Source: Pseudoalteromonas gelatinilytica (GTDB lineage Bacteria > Pseudomonadota > Gammaproteobacteria > Enterobacterales > Alteromonadaceae). Taken from it: DNA of 64,000 nucleotides. Position numbers and translations under genes: made by a program. Where the stretch lies: the NCBI RefSeq assembly GCF_001641615.1, contig NZ_LRRU01000018.1:248001-312000 (forward strand). The letters are read 5' to 3'. Shown here one piece after another: positions 1 through 7,950 of this stretch (the stretch's first letter is position 1; each line of letters starts with the position of its first letter). The notes below the pieces were generated by a model that was not told the DNA's origin, searched no databases, and saw only the letters and a list, made by a program, of their open reading frames with translations.

Positions 1-152
1 GCATTAAAGCCAGGCTCTGCACAGCCTGTCATTTTGCCGGTATTAGCGCAGTGAGCTGTAAACTCTTCTCCGTCAGCCGTTTTTAAGTCAGCTAAAAAGC
101 GCTTGTAACGCTTAATTAAGGTGGCTGATTGTAATGCGGGAGTAAATTTCAT
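1..152 (-). CDS. sfsA: SfsA family protein, 5' part only (runs off the window)
   Basis: The first ~50 codons of a gene read on the minus strand from an ATG at 150-152. The translated start ([20 protein letters not shown], then an [11 protein letters not shown] block) closely follows the N-terminus of the sugar fermentation stimulation protein SfsA, including the conserved RYKRFLAD and NTG-M-GC motifs. SfsA is a nucleic-acid-binding protein with an OB-like N-terminal domain and a nuclease-like core. The rest of the gene lies outside the window. It is divergent from pepB across a 149-base gap that must hold both promoters. Identification rests on the N-terminus alone. Confidence 0.85.
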   Translation of the reverse strand, partial: MKFTPALQSATLIKRYKRFLADLKTADGEEFTAHCANTGKMTGCAEPGFN

Positions 153-301
153 AACTTTAAATAATTCGTTTTTCTTTATTGTATGTGATTCAAGACAAGG
201 ATAGAACCAAACAGCATAACGCTATTTATCGCAAGCTGTTGGGAACTGACGAAGGCTGTAGTAAACTCAAGCAACATTTTTAGCGCAAAGAGTATTCTAA
301 C

Positions 302-1597
302 ATGTCAGAAAAATTTCTAGTTCAACTTAGCGAGCAGGGCGCTGCCGCACATTGGGGCGAAAAAGCCGCTCTTTCTTTTACTGAACAAGGCGCAACTGTT
401 CATCTAACTGAGCAAGATACACTTAAAAACGTACAAAAAGCAGCACGTACGTTAGCTAATCAAGGCTTAAAAAATATTGCGTTAGTAGGCGATGTTTGGT
501 GCACTGAATCTCAATGGGCTTTCTATCAAGGCTTTGTTTCACCTAAGAATTTAGATGCGATTGAATTTGTTGAAAATGCAAAAACAGACAGCAAAGAATT
601 AGCTTCTTTAAAGCAAGCAGCGACGTGGGCTCGTCAAATGATCAATGGCACAGCTGATGATATTTTCCCAGAAAGCCTAGCCGGTAAAGCGGCGGAGTTT
701 ATTCAGTCATTAGCGCCTGAGCACGTAAGCTACCAAATCATTAAAGGTGATGCTTTATTGGAGCAACAGTGGATTGGTATTCACGCGGTAGGTCGTGGTA
801 GTGAGCGTCCACCGGTATTATTAGCATTAGATTACAACCCAACGGGTGACGAGAACGCACCTGTTGCGGCTGCTTTAGTTGGTAAAGGCATTACGTTTGA
901 CTCAGGCGGTTATTCTATCAAGCCAAGTGAAGGCATGTTAGGTATGAAGTGCGATATGGGTGGTGCTGCTACAGTAACTGCGGGCTTAGCGCTTGCTATC
1001 AGCCGTGGTATCAACAAACGCATTAAACTATTCTTATGTTGTGCAGAAAATCTTATTTCAGGTCATGCCTATAAACTTGGCGATATCCTTACTTATAAGA
1101 ATGGTACAACGGTTGAAATCGTTAACACTGATGCAGAAGGCCGTTTAGTGCTTGCTGATGGCTTAATGGCTGCAGGTGAGTCTGGTGCGCCATTAATCAT
1201 TGATGCAGCAACACTAACAGGCGCTGCGCTTGTTGCTGTTGGTCAAGAGTACAATGCATTGTTTGGTCTTGATAAAGAGCTTGTACGTGACGTACAAGAC
1301 TTTGCAGAGCAAGAAATGGAAGCCGCTTGGCCATTACCACTTGAAAAATGGCACCAACAAAACTGCCCATCGCCATATGCAGATACTGCAAATAGCCGTC
1401 CTCAAAAAGGCGGTGGTTACGGTGGCGCTTCTAATGCGGCTGGCTTCTTATCACGCTTTGTGCCAAATGAAGGCAAAGGTTGGGTGCATATTGACCTTGC
1501 GGCTGCATTTAACATGGGCAGCACAAGCGAGTGGGCTGCTGGCGCGACAACACAAGGTATGCGTACCGTTGCAAGAACATTACTAGAAAAAGCATAA
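302..1597 (+). CDS. pepB: Aminopeptidase B (M17 leucyl aminopeptidase family)
   Basis: A 431-residue cytosolic di-zinc (or manganese) exopeptidase that removes N-terminal residues from peptides during protein turnover. The M17 signature NTDAEGRL is at residues 275-282, and the metal/substrate loop VGKGITFDSGG, with K195 and D200, precedes it. Blocks such as RGSERPPVLLALDYNPTGD and the overall length fit enterobacterial PepB (427 residues) better than PepA. The N-terminal domain (about 1-150) is the short PepB type. The gene stands alone: divergent from sfsA, and closed by a strong intrinsic terminator just after the stop codon. The start is the first in-frame ATG, with an AAGAG-like ribosome site upstream. 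Confidence 0.95.
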   Translation: MSEKFLVQLSEQGAAAHWGEKAALSFTEQGATVHLTEQDTLKNVQKAARTLANQGLKNIALVGDVWCTESQWAFYQGFVSPKNLDAIEFVENAKTDSKELASLKQAATWARQMINGTADDIFPESLAGKAAEFIQSLAPEHVSYQIIKGDALLEQQWIGIHAVGRGSERPPVLLALDYNPTGDENAPVAAALVGKGITFDSGGYSIKPSEGMLGMKCDMGGAATVTAGLALAISRGINKRIKLFLCCAENLISGHAYKLGDILTYKNGTTVEIVNTDAEGRLVLADGLMAAGESGAPLIIDAATLTGAALVAVGQEYNALFGLDKELVRDVQDFAEQEMEAAWPLPLEKWHQQNCPSPYADTANSRPQKGGGYGGASNAAGFLSRFVPNEGKGWVHIDLAAAFNMGSTSEWAAGATTQGMRTVARTLLEKA

Positions 1598-1614
1598 GCA
1601 ATTATCTTTTTCAT

Positions 1615-1652
1615 TAAGCCCTTTAACTTTGTCTAAGTTAAGGGGCTTTTTT
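1615..1652 (+). terminator. Intrinsic terminator of pepB
   Basis: An inverted repeat with left arm AAGCCCTTTAACTT and right arm AAGTTAAGGGGCTT (one bulged G), loop TGTCT, followed by a T run. It lies 18 bases after the pepB stop. Confidence 0.85.
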
Positions 1653-1764
1653 GATCTAACAGGTAATTTTACAAACTGATACAAGCTTTTTTGAGTAAAT
1701 TAGTATAAAATCCCGCCCCACATTTTCTCATCCTGTGGTTAGTTTTTATTAAATTAGCTACACT

Positions 1765-1778
1765 TGAATGATCATTCA
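1765..1778. promoter_or_regulatory. 14-bp perfect palindrome TGAATGATCATTCA, candidate operator
   Basis: A perfect dyad centred 24 bases upstream of the phosphoribosyltransferase start codon. Length, symmetry and position suggest a dimeric repressor site, possibly TetR-like. Binding by any particular protein is inference. A TATAAA element that could act as a -10 lies upstream at 1704-1709. Confidence 0.4.
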
Positions 1779-1795
1779 CACTGGGGTCTCTATTT

Positions 1796-2362
1796 ATGTC
1801 AGATAAGTGCTATATCACTGCGCAGCAGCTTCTTGAAGATTCATTTCGTGTTGCGGCACAAGTTTATGAAGATGGTTTCCGTCCTGATTTCATCATTGGT
1901 ATTTGGCGTGGTGGTGCTCCAATTGGTATCGCAGTTCAAGAGTATTACGATTACAAAGGTATCGAAACTGACCATATCGCAGTACGTACTTCTTCGTATT
2001 ACGGTATTAACCAGCAATCTAAAGAGATCAAAGTTCACGGTTTGCATTACATCATTGAAAATGCCAATGCAGATAACTCATTACTAATCGTTGATGACGT
2101 ATTCGATTCTGGTCGTAGTATTGTTGCATTAAAAGAAAAGCTTTCTGAGCTAATGCGTTTAAACCTACCACGTGATATCCGCGTTGCATGCCCATACTAC
2201 AAGCCGAAAAACTCAAAGGTAGACATGGTGCCAGATTATTACATTCATGAGTCTGAAGAGTGGTTAGTGTTCCCGCATGAGCTTTCAGGCCTAACGCCAG
2301 ATGAAATCATCGAAGGTAAGTCTGATTTAGCGAATATCCACGACATTTTACTGGAAAAGTAA
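1796..2362 (+). CDS. Type I phosphoribosyltransferase (purine/xanthine-type, COG2236-like)
   Basis: A 188-residue cytosolic phosphoribosyltransferase. The PRPP-binding motif LLIVDDVFDSGRS lies near residues 96-108, preceded by the IIGIWRGGAPIG loop near residues 33-44 that holds the pyrophosphate side of the active site. Such enzymes join a purine base to PRPP in nucleotide salvage. The sequence resembles the stand-alone hypoxanthine/xanthine group rather than enterobacterial Gpt or Hpt, so the base specificity is not assigned. It is a single-gene transcription unit with a palindrome just upstream and an intrinsic terminator downstream. ATG 1796 is the only start that keeps the family N-terminus. 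Confidence 0.85.
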   Translation: MSDKCYITAQQLLEDSFRVAAQVYEDGFRPDFIIGIWRGGAPIGIAVQEYYDYKGIETDHIAVRTSSYYGINQQSKEIKVHGLHYIIENANADNSLLIVDDVFDSGRSIVALKEKLSELMRLNLPRDIRVACPYYKPKNSKVDMVPDYYIHESEEWLVFPHELSGLTPDEIIEGKSDLANIHDILLEK

Positions 2363-2378
2363 CTTCGCTCAAAATATC

Positions 2379-2407
2379 AAAAAAGGTTCCTAGTGAGCCT
2401 TTTTTAT
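2379..2407 (+). terminator. Intrinsic terminator of the phosphoribosyltransferase gene
   Basis: The arms AAAAAGGTTC and GAGCCTTTTT (one G-U pair) around a short CTAGT loop are followed by a T run, 17 bases after the stop codon. Confidence 0.8.
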
Positions 2408-2502
2408 TGCCTGTAATTAAGAGTAGTTTAAGTTGCACAAATTTATTGATGCTTATCACTAAAGAGAAGATTGGTGTTTATGTATAGTTTTAAAAAGGCA
2501 AT

Positions 2503-2530
2503 AAAAAACCGCGCATAAGCGCGGTTTTAA
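2503..2530 (-). terminator. Intrinsic terminator of the large lipoprotein gene
   Basis: A perfect 10-bp stem, AAAACCGCGC and GCGCGGTTTT, with loop ATAA. Read on the minus strand it ends in TTTTTTATT. It sits just after the stop of the lipoprotein gene. Confidence 0.85.
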
Positions 2531-2551
2531 AAGCTTTATTAGCGTTGTGGA

Positions 2552-4459
2552 CTAGCCACCGTTACCAGAACCACCAGTACCACCAGTACCACCAGTACCA
2601 CCAGTGATTGGTTGTTCAACAACTTCACAAACTACAGGAATGTTTAAGCTAGCTGCAGTGGTGTTAACAGTTAGAGCTTGTGATAACCAGCCTTTGGTTA
2701 AAGGGTTTTGGTATTTTACAGTGTAAGAAATACCAGTCGCTTGCTCAAGAACTACATCGAAAGCTCCGTTTTTGTAGAAGCTTCTAACCATTTTATTGTT
2801 ACGTAATAGCTTAATATTTGCAGCTGTAGGAACAGGGTCTGTACCAACATCAAAATCATCAGTATTACTACAAACAAATTGCGGTGTTAATTTCTTAGTA
2901 ACAGTTGGAATCGGTGCAGATGTTAACTTAAGTGTTTGACCATTAAGCTCGCATAATTTTGCATCTAATACAGAAGCTACGCCATCATAATCCGAGGCTA
3001 AACCGTCTAGAATATTTTTTCCATCACGCATTACCTTTAGTTTTACATCAAAACCAGGCACTCGTTGGAAAGTTACTTGCGAGAAATTACCATTGAATGA
3101 ACGTTCTTTTCTACGATAACCTGGAATTTCAGCTACTAAAGTAGATAACACTGTATTTGCATCATCGTTACTGTCAACGAAGTTTATAGTCGTTGATGAG
3201 CAACCATTCTGTGTAAAGTAGTCAAGATTCCAATATGATAAGTGATTAACATCAACGACTACATCGAAAGTTGAAGTCGCGCCACTATCCGAAACTAAAC
3301 CATAGCTTTCAAAGCTCCACTTACCTACTTCTTCGTCATAGCTCCATACTGGGAAGATATCACCAGCAGCTACGCTGCGAGAAACTGGATTAGTTACTGT
3401 ACATGTGCCAGCTGAAAAACCATTTGCTTCTGCATAAGTAGAGATAGTCTCACCATCAGGTAATGTAACTGGACAAGGGTTTGTTGTGTTTTTATCCAAC
3501 TGCATTTCGACAGTTAAAGAGTTACCTTCACCAAAAGACTTAACTTTATTACCTTCATCATCTGTAAGTTCTATTGCAACAAAGCCACCAGATGTAAAAG
3601 AACCAGCAACATCAGAACCGCCTGAATTTGCAACTGAGAGTGATAGACCACCAGGGAAAGCATCTAATGACGATTCTTCTGCAGCATCTTCACTTGACTC
3701 AGTAGTATTACGGGTTGCTTCGTTAGAAAAGTAACCAACAGTTAATGAAGGTGCGCTTGTTAGGGCTACGCCGTCTTTATCTAAGAATTGCGTACCATTT
3801 TTAATCTTAACAGTTGTACCACCAACAGCCTTAGTTGCTTTGCTTGAAGGAATTGATTGAGTCATACTGATCTCATCTGCACCTTCAAGTACCAGTCCAG
3901 TGCTTGGGTCGTAACTTGCCGAAACACCATCAGAAGCTAGATCACTCAACGCCTTAGTATCAGCAACAATTGCAACATCTGAATCTTGAAGCGTACGAGG
4001 TGTTAATCGAACTTCAGTTGCTGCCACATTATCTGTTGTTGAAAGTGTAATAGTTCCTGAGTTAGATAAATAACCTTCAGCAGAAACTACAAAGCTGTAG
4101 CTAACACCTTCTGCAGGAATAGACTCCAATGAATAACCAAATGTACTACCAAGGACTGTTTTGTCCTCATCCGTTAGGGCATTACCATCTGTTGTAACTA
4201 AGCCAGACTCATCACTTGTAAAGCTGATGGTTGCTGCAACATTGTCTGGTATTTCTTCGCCAATAGCATCTACAACGCTAATTGTAAATGCACCAGCTTG
4301 AAGTTCAACAGCCGTAGGTGGAACTGCTACATCTTGTGTCGGAACTGGTGGCTCAGGCACTGTGTCGTTTTTGTCGTCATCACTCAAACAACCACTTAAG
4401 CTTAAAGTGACACCTAACGCTAGCGCTAGCTTGGTTAGTTTAAATTCATTGTTTCCCAT
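2552..4459 (-). CDS. Large secreted lipoprotein of unknown function
   Basis: A 635-residue protein with a lipoprotein signal peptide: a basic start, a hydrophobic run, then the lipobox LSGC with Cys24. The residue after Cys is Leu, not Asp, so outer-membrane sorting is expected. The mature N-terminus is an acidic, Pro-rich linker. Residues about 50-155 read like a carboxypeptidase-regulatory/transthyretin-type beta domain (inference). The rest is beta-rich with scattered paired cysteines. The C-terminus is a low-complexity (Gly-Gly-Thr) tail encoded by a 9-base tandem repeat. I do not recognise a named family or a catalytic motif. It is a single gene with its own terminator; upstream lies a 361-base gap holding a direct repeat. 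A surface or cell-wall-facing role is likely but unproven. Confidence 0.8.
   Translation of the reverse strand: MGNNEFKLTKLALALGVTLSLSGCLSDDDKNDTVPEPPVPTQDVAVPPTAVELQAGAFTISVVDAIGEEIPDNVAATISFTSDESGLVTTDGNALTDEDKTVLGSTFGYSLESIPAEGVSYSFVVSAEGYLSNSGTITLSTTDNVAATEVRLTPRTLQDSDVAIVADTKALSDLASDGVSASYDPSTGLVLEGADEISMTQSIPSSKATKAVGGTTVKIKNGTQFLDKDGVALTSAPSLTVGYFSNEATRNTTESSEDAAEESSLDAFPGGLSLSVANSGGSDVAGSFTSGGFVAIELTDDEGNKVKSFGEGNSLTVEMQLDKNTTNPCPVTLPDGETISTYAEANGFSAGTCTVTNPVSRSVAAGDIFPVWSYDEEVGKWSFESYGLVSDSGATSTFDVVVDVNHLSYWNLDYFTQNGCSSTTINFVDSNDDANTVLSTLVAEIPGYRRKERSFNGNFSQVTFQRVPGFDVKLKVMRDGKNILDGLASDYDGVASVLDAKLCELNGQTLKLTSAPIPTVTKKLTPQFVCSNTDDFDVGTDPVPTAANIKLLRNNKMVRSFYKNGAFDVVLEQATGISYTVKYQNPLTKGWLSQALTVNTTAASLNIPVVCEVVEQPITGGTGGTGGTGGSGNGG
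2570..2605. repeat. Four tandem copies of a 9-bp unit (ACCACCAGT)
   Basis: Four exact, in-frame copies that encode Thr-Gly-Gly units at the C-terminus of the lipoprotein. The copy number could change by slippage without shifting the frame. Confidence 0.9.
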
Positions 4460-4820
4460 AATCGTTACCTTTCTTTCCTTTCTCGTAAAGTAATCAGACT
4501 TTTATTAGAGCAAATAGTACCGGTTTGTGCACCGAAAAAACGCCACACATGGTTATCTGTTATTGAAGGATAAGCGTACATTATATATACGTCAAGTGAA
4601 CATTATATATACTTTCATTAATAAAATAAGAAAGTTCTGTCTCATCTTTCAGGTGTAACTTGTGACAACACACCGCTTTGCAAAATTATAATACAGAGCT
4701 TTGCTGTTAAAAAGCTTAACTCTATGAATATTTATAGATTATCCAACTGAACTTATGCTGACTTTGCTTTTCAGTTTGGTAATATTATTTTAAAGCATTT
4801 AAGAAAAATTTGTAACACAT
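4460..4820. other. 361-bp intergenic region between two minus-strand genes
   Basis: Very AT-rich, no credible reading frame. It must carry the lipoprotein promoter and the end of the Crp/Fnr transcript. The only clear structure is the direct repeat at 4578-4612. No convincing intrinsic terminator was seen after the Crp/Fnr gene. Confidence 0.6.
4578..4612 (-). promoter_or_regulatory. Two 13-bp direct repeats (ACATTATATATAC) spaced 22 bp
   Basis: Copies at 4578-4590 and 4600-4612 are identical, with a 9-bp spacer, so they fall on the same helix face two turns apart. On the coding (minus) strand each copy contains TATAAT. They lie 119-153 bases upstream of the lipoprotein start, where a promoter or activator site would be expected. 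Confidence 0.45.
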
Positions 4821-5477
4821 TTATAACTGCGCAAAACTTTCGACGTAGTCGCTAAGCTTGTCGATATCTACTACTTGTAAACCTTGATTACTTCTTTGTA
4901 CTAAGCCTTTTTCAACCAATTCTGTAACGACGCGTCTATATGCTCTTTCGGTGGTGGCAAAGCGCTCAGCTTCAGCATTTACGGTAGGGTAGGCACGCAG
5001 TAACGTTGGGTTACTGTTTTCAGCTCTTAATAAGCAATCTTTAGCTATGTTGTAGCTAAGTGGTAATAGCAGCTTATCTAAATTTATTTTTTGGTTTTCT
5101 TGGAATTTAGCGGCAATTGTTTGCGCTGTGTACAAGCTTAACTCTGGCTTTTCTAAGAGTAGTGCGCGCCAATGTTTAAGCTCAATTAGGTTATAACTTA
5201 CATCGCTAAAGCACGTAACTGTGTAGATACACGGGTAGTTATTCAGTGCTTCAATTTCACCAATCAGAGTGTTGTTACAATCAAGCTGGCCTAAAAGAAG
5301 GCGTCGGCCATTACCCACGTCATAGCTGAACGACACTGTGCCACTTCTCACTAATACGAGTTTTGACAAAGGTTGATCTTGGTGGATCAGCACTTCTTTT
5401 TTAGCTTGTTGAAAACTACTGCCAGCAAATGTCAGTAATTGGTCAACAAGATAGCTTGAAAAATGATATTGAAACAT
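4821..5477 (-). CDS. Crp/Fnr-family transcriptional regulator (YeiL-like)
   Basis: A 218-residue regulator. Residues about 20-110 form a cyclic-nucleotide-binding-type beta roll (motifs VRSGTVSFSYDVGNG and LIGEIEAL). A long helix follows, and a C-terminal winged-helix domain (about 150-215) contains TTERAYRRVVTELVEKGLV as the recognition region. The order and the GEIE motif recall E. coli YeiL, but no iron-sulphur cysteine cluster is evident, so the ligand is unknown. It is divergent from the YgjV-like gene, and two dyad sites lie in the shared gap, consistent with autoregulation (inference). The ATG at 5477 has an AGAGCGG ribosome site. Confidence 0.85.
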   Translation of the reverse strand: MFQYHFSSYLVDQLLTFAGSSFQQAKKEVLIHQDQPLSKLVLVRSGTVSFSYDVGNGRRLLLGQLDCNNTLIGEIEALNNYPCIYTVTCFSDVSYNLIELKHWRALLLEKPELSLYTAQTIAAKFQENQKINLDKLLLPLSYNIAKDCLLRAENSNPTLLRAYPTVNAEAERFATTERAYRRVVTELVEKGLVQRSNQGLQVVDIDKLSDYVESFAQL

Positions 5478-5491
5478 TAACGCCGCTCTTC

Positions 5492-5503
5492 GGACAATTG
5501 TCC
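5492..5503. promoter_or_regulatory. 12-bp perfect palindrome GGACAATTGTCC
   Basis: It sits 14 bases upstream of the Crp/Fnr start codon, a natural position for an autoregulatory operator. The binding protein is not known from sequence. Confidence 0.4.
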
Positions 5504-5515
5504 TATTTATTACAT

Positions 5516-5536
5516 CTTAATGACGTTAGCATTAAG
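5516..5536. promoter_or_regulatory. Dyad CTTAATG-N7-CATTAAG
   Basis: Perfect 7-bp arms around a 7-bp centre, in the gap shared by the Crp/Fnr gene and the YgjV-like gene. It could serve either promoter. Confidence 0.35.
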
Positions 5537-5745
5537 ATTCTAAGAATTTACGCTAACTTGCTAGTAAGGTGATTCACGTTACTGATACCTTCATTTCCCG
5601 TGTAATGATTTTAAAGCCAAGATTATTCTTAAGCTTTACAAGGTTTTTAGTAAGTTAGCTTTTTTATTTTATTGTCAAACTAGCACAGAGTGCGTCAAAA
5701 AAAATGACAAGCTCCAATGCTAACCTAAAGCCTAGGAGAGAACAA

Positions 5746-5976
5746 TTGAGTTGGGAATATTTAGGCTATTTAGCGTCAGCACTGTTGGTTGCTTCTTTGA
5801 CAATGAGCGATGTAGTAAAACTACGCTGGCTCAACCTAGCAGGGTGTATTGCATTTACCTTCTACGGACTGGCAATAGGTGCCGTTCCGGTGGCCTTCAC
5901 CAATGGTTTACTGGCGTTTGTGAATATTTTCCACATCATTAAATTAAAGCGTCAGCAAAAAGCTGACGCCGAGTAA
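5746..5976 (+). CDS. Small YgjV-like inner-membrane protein
   Basis: A protein of 76 residues if translation starts at the TTG at 5746, or 90 residues from the ATG at 5704. The TTG start is preferred because a strong AGGAGAG site (5734-5740) lies 5 bases ahead of it, and because the resulting N-terminus SWEYLGYLAS matches how these proteins begin; the ATG has no ribosome site. Three hydrophobic segments fill the chain, ending NGLLAFVNIFHIIKL. This pattern is shared with small proteins related to the YgjV inner-membrane family, whose function is not established. The last codons also form the terminator of the convergent amidohydrolase gene. Confidence 0.75.
   Translation: MSWEYLGYLASALLVASLTMSDVVKLRWLNLAGCIAFTFYGLAIGAVPVAFTNGLLAFVNIFHIIKLKRQQKADAE
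5949..5969 (-). terminator. Terminator for the amidohydrolase gene, embedded in the convergent gene
   Basis: Perfect 8-bp arms GCGTCAGC and GCTGACGC around five A/T loop bases. On the minus strand the stem is followed by TTTAATTT; on the plus strand there is no T run. It lies within the final codons of the YgjV-like gene, which ends 2 bases from the amidohydrolase stop. Confidence 0.65.
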
Positions 5977-5978
5977 TA

Positions 5979-7619
5979 TTATTCCTCTTTTTTATATTTT
6001 AGCTCGCCCGCAATCCAAGTTTGTGTCACGTTTATATCGTGGATCTCAGAGACTGGCGCTTTGTAATAGTCTTTATCAATCAAGATAAAGTCAGCCCATT
6101 TGCCTTGCTCTAAGCTGCCAAGCTTAAACTCTTGATGTGCAGCATAAGCACCACCTAAAGTAAACGCACGCAAAGCTTCATCACGCGATAGCAGCTCTTG
6201 TGGTCGCCAGCCACCTTCAGGAAGTTGATTATGATCCATTCGTGTAATGGCTGAATATAAGCCATCAAACGGATCAGCAAGCTCTACAGGAAAGTCAGAA
6301 CCTGCTGCAATTACAGAGCCTTGCGCTAAAAAGGTTTTCCAAGCATACGCCCCTTCAAGTTGTTTTTCAGTCAGGCGCTGCTCTGCCATATGCATATCAG
6401 AGGTTGCATGAACAGGCTGCATTGAAGGAATAATTTTTAACGTTTTAAAACGAGGGATATCTTCAGGAGTCACAATTTGTGCGTGTTCAATTCGGTTACG
6501 AAGTAAAATGCCACCGGTTTTTTTAAACACATTTTCATAAGCATCGAGCACCACGTGATTGGCTTTATCACCAATTGCATGGGTGTTCGCACTAAAGCCA
6601 TGAGCAAAGCTTAAGTTGAATAGCTGTTCAAGCTTTTCTTGGGTTTCAAGCATTAAGCCGTGGTGATTTTTACGATCTGCGTATTCCTCGATGAGGGCTG
6701 CGCCTCGACTGCCTAAAGCACCATCTGCATACACTTTGACACTTCGAATCGACAGCATGTCATTCATGTCTTTATATTTGCCTGCTTTGAGCATGGTTTC
6801 TAGTTGAGGATCGGCAGCACTTAGCATGGCTACGATTCTGACAGGAAGGGTATTTTGCTCAGAGCGCTGCTTGTACACTTGCCACGTGTCGTAATCGATA
6901 CCGGCATCATGGGTTGATGTAATACCCAAACTTAGTAGATGTTTACCTGCATTATCTAATGCCGTATTAATGCTGGCATGGCTTGCTTTTGGTACATGTT
7001 GGGTAACAAGCGTTTCGGCTTTATCAATGAATACCCCAGAAGGTAACCCTGAATCCAGCTTTAAAATTTCACCGCCGGCAGGAGAGGGAGTTTGTTTATC
7101 AATACCTGCAAGTTCCATGGCTTTTGAGTTAACCCATACAGCATGGCCATCAACGCGAGAAAGCACTACAGGTTTGTCTTTTACATATTTGTCTAAATCA
7201 GCTGCAGTTGGAAACTCACCGCCAGGCCATTGCTCTTGATTCCAACCGCGACCAATGATCCAACCTTGTTTATCTTTGGCAAACTCAGCCAGCATTTTGC
7301 CAACCTCATCTGCCGAGTGCGTATTTCTGACATCAAGTTGTGAAAGGTTATTACCTAAACCAATTACATGGCCGTGAGCATCGACTAAGCCAGGTAACAA
7401 TGTGGCTTGCTTGCCATCAATTGCGGTGGCGTCAGGGAAGCTATTTTTAATTGAGTCATTGCCTGTTTTTACGACTTTACCGTCTTTAAAAACCAGTGCA
7501 GAAAAGTGTTGGGTTTCGCCTTTGTAGGTAGGCGTGTAGCCATTTACATTATAAATAACAGTGGTGTTGGCAAAGCAGCTAAGTGAAGCTGTTGCTAGTA
7601 AGCTGATGATGAGTTTCAT
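5979..7619 (-). CDS. Exported amidohydrolase (YtcJ-like, amidohydrolase family 3)
   Basis: A 546-residue metal-dependent hydrolase with an N-terminal export signal (about 18 residues). Motifs appear in family order: GLVDAHGHVIGLG supplies the HxH metal ligands, VKVYADGALGSRGAAL holds the candidate carboxylated lysine, NTHAIGDKAN and IEHAQ supply further histidines, and GSDFPVE supplies the metal-binding aspartate. Members hydrolyse N-acyl or amide bonds of small molecules, and the true substrate cannot be told from sequence. A cysteine near the cleavage region makes a lipoprotein form possible, but the lipobox is poor. It is followed downstream, on the other strand, by the YgjV-like gene at only 2 bases. 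Confidence 0.88.
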   Translation of the reverse strand: MKLIISLLATASLSCFANTTVIYNVNGYTPTYKGETQHFSALVFKDGKVVKTGNDSIKNSFPDATAIDGKQATLLPGLVDAHGHVIGLGNNLSQLDVRNTHSADEVGKMLAEFAKDKQGWIIGRGWNQEQWPGGEFPTAADLDKYVKDKPVVLSRVDGHAVWVNSKAMELAGIDKQTPSPAGGEILKLDSGLPSGVFIDKAETLVTQHVPKASHASINTALDNAGKHLLSLGITSTHDAGIDYDTWQVYKQRSEQNTLPVRIVAMLSAADPQLETMLKAGKYKDMNDMLSIRSVKVYADGALGSRGAALIEEYADRKNHHGLMLETQEKLEQLFNLSFAHGFSANTHAIGDKANHVVLDAYENVFKKTGGILLRNRIEHAQIVTPEDIPRFKTLKIIPSMQPVHATSDMHMAEQRLTEKQLEGAYAWKTFLAQGSVIAAGSDFPVELADPFDGLYSAITRMDHNQLPEGGWRPQELLSRDEALRAFTLGGAYAAHQEFKLGSLEQGKWADFILIDKDYYKAPVSEIHDINVTQTWIAGELKYKKEE

Positions 7620-7712
7620 AATCTTCTAATAGTTTTTATTGATTTATGAAAACAGTATCAGAGTTGCAGTAAACTGCAACTCAGCAGTAAGTAAATAATT
7701 AACCGTAACGCT

Positions 7713-7946
7713 TTATTTGCTTGCGTAGACCTTAAATTCACTAAGCGATAATTTATTATCTTTATCGCTGTCGTAGTTTTTGAAACGTGACCACAGAGCA
7801 GGGTCTCTCGCAGACTCTGAGCGAGTCAGGTAACCATCGTCATTACGATCAAGTTGTTTAAATTTTTCACCAATACTATCTGCAGCAAAACTCACTGTGC
7901 TAGTTACACAACATAAAATTAGGCTGGCAAAGGTTAATTTTGACAT
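7713..7946 (-). CDS. Small secreted EF-hand protein (fourth of the cluster)
   Basis: 77 residues: a signal peptide to about residue 21 (SFA-A cleavage region), then two EF-hands. The loops DRNDDGYLTRSE and DSDKDNKLSLSE keep Asp at positions 1, 3 and 5 (Asn or Lys in places), Gly or Lys at 6 and Glu at 12, as expected for calcium binding. It starts 4 bases after the stop of the preceding paralogue, so the two are co-transcribed. Its target is unknown; calcium-dependent stabilisation or sensing in the periplasm is inference. Confidence 0.85.
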   Translation of the reverse strand: MSKLTFASLILCCVTSTVSFAADSIGEKFKQLDRNDDGYLTRSESARDPALWSRFKNYDSDKDNKLSLSEFKVYASK

Positions 7947-7950
7947 TACT

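Noticed and set aside
1764..2087. Plus-strand 107-residue frame overlapping the phosphoribosyltransferase
   Set aside because: It is an out-of-frame shadow of a conserved enzyme, and its start would fall next to the palindrome without a ribosome site.
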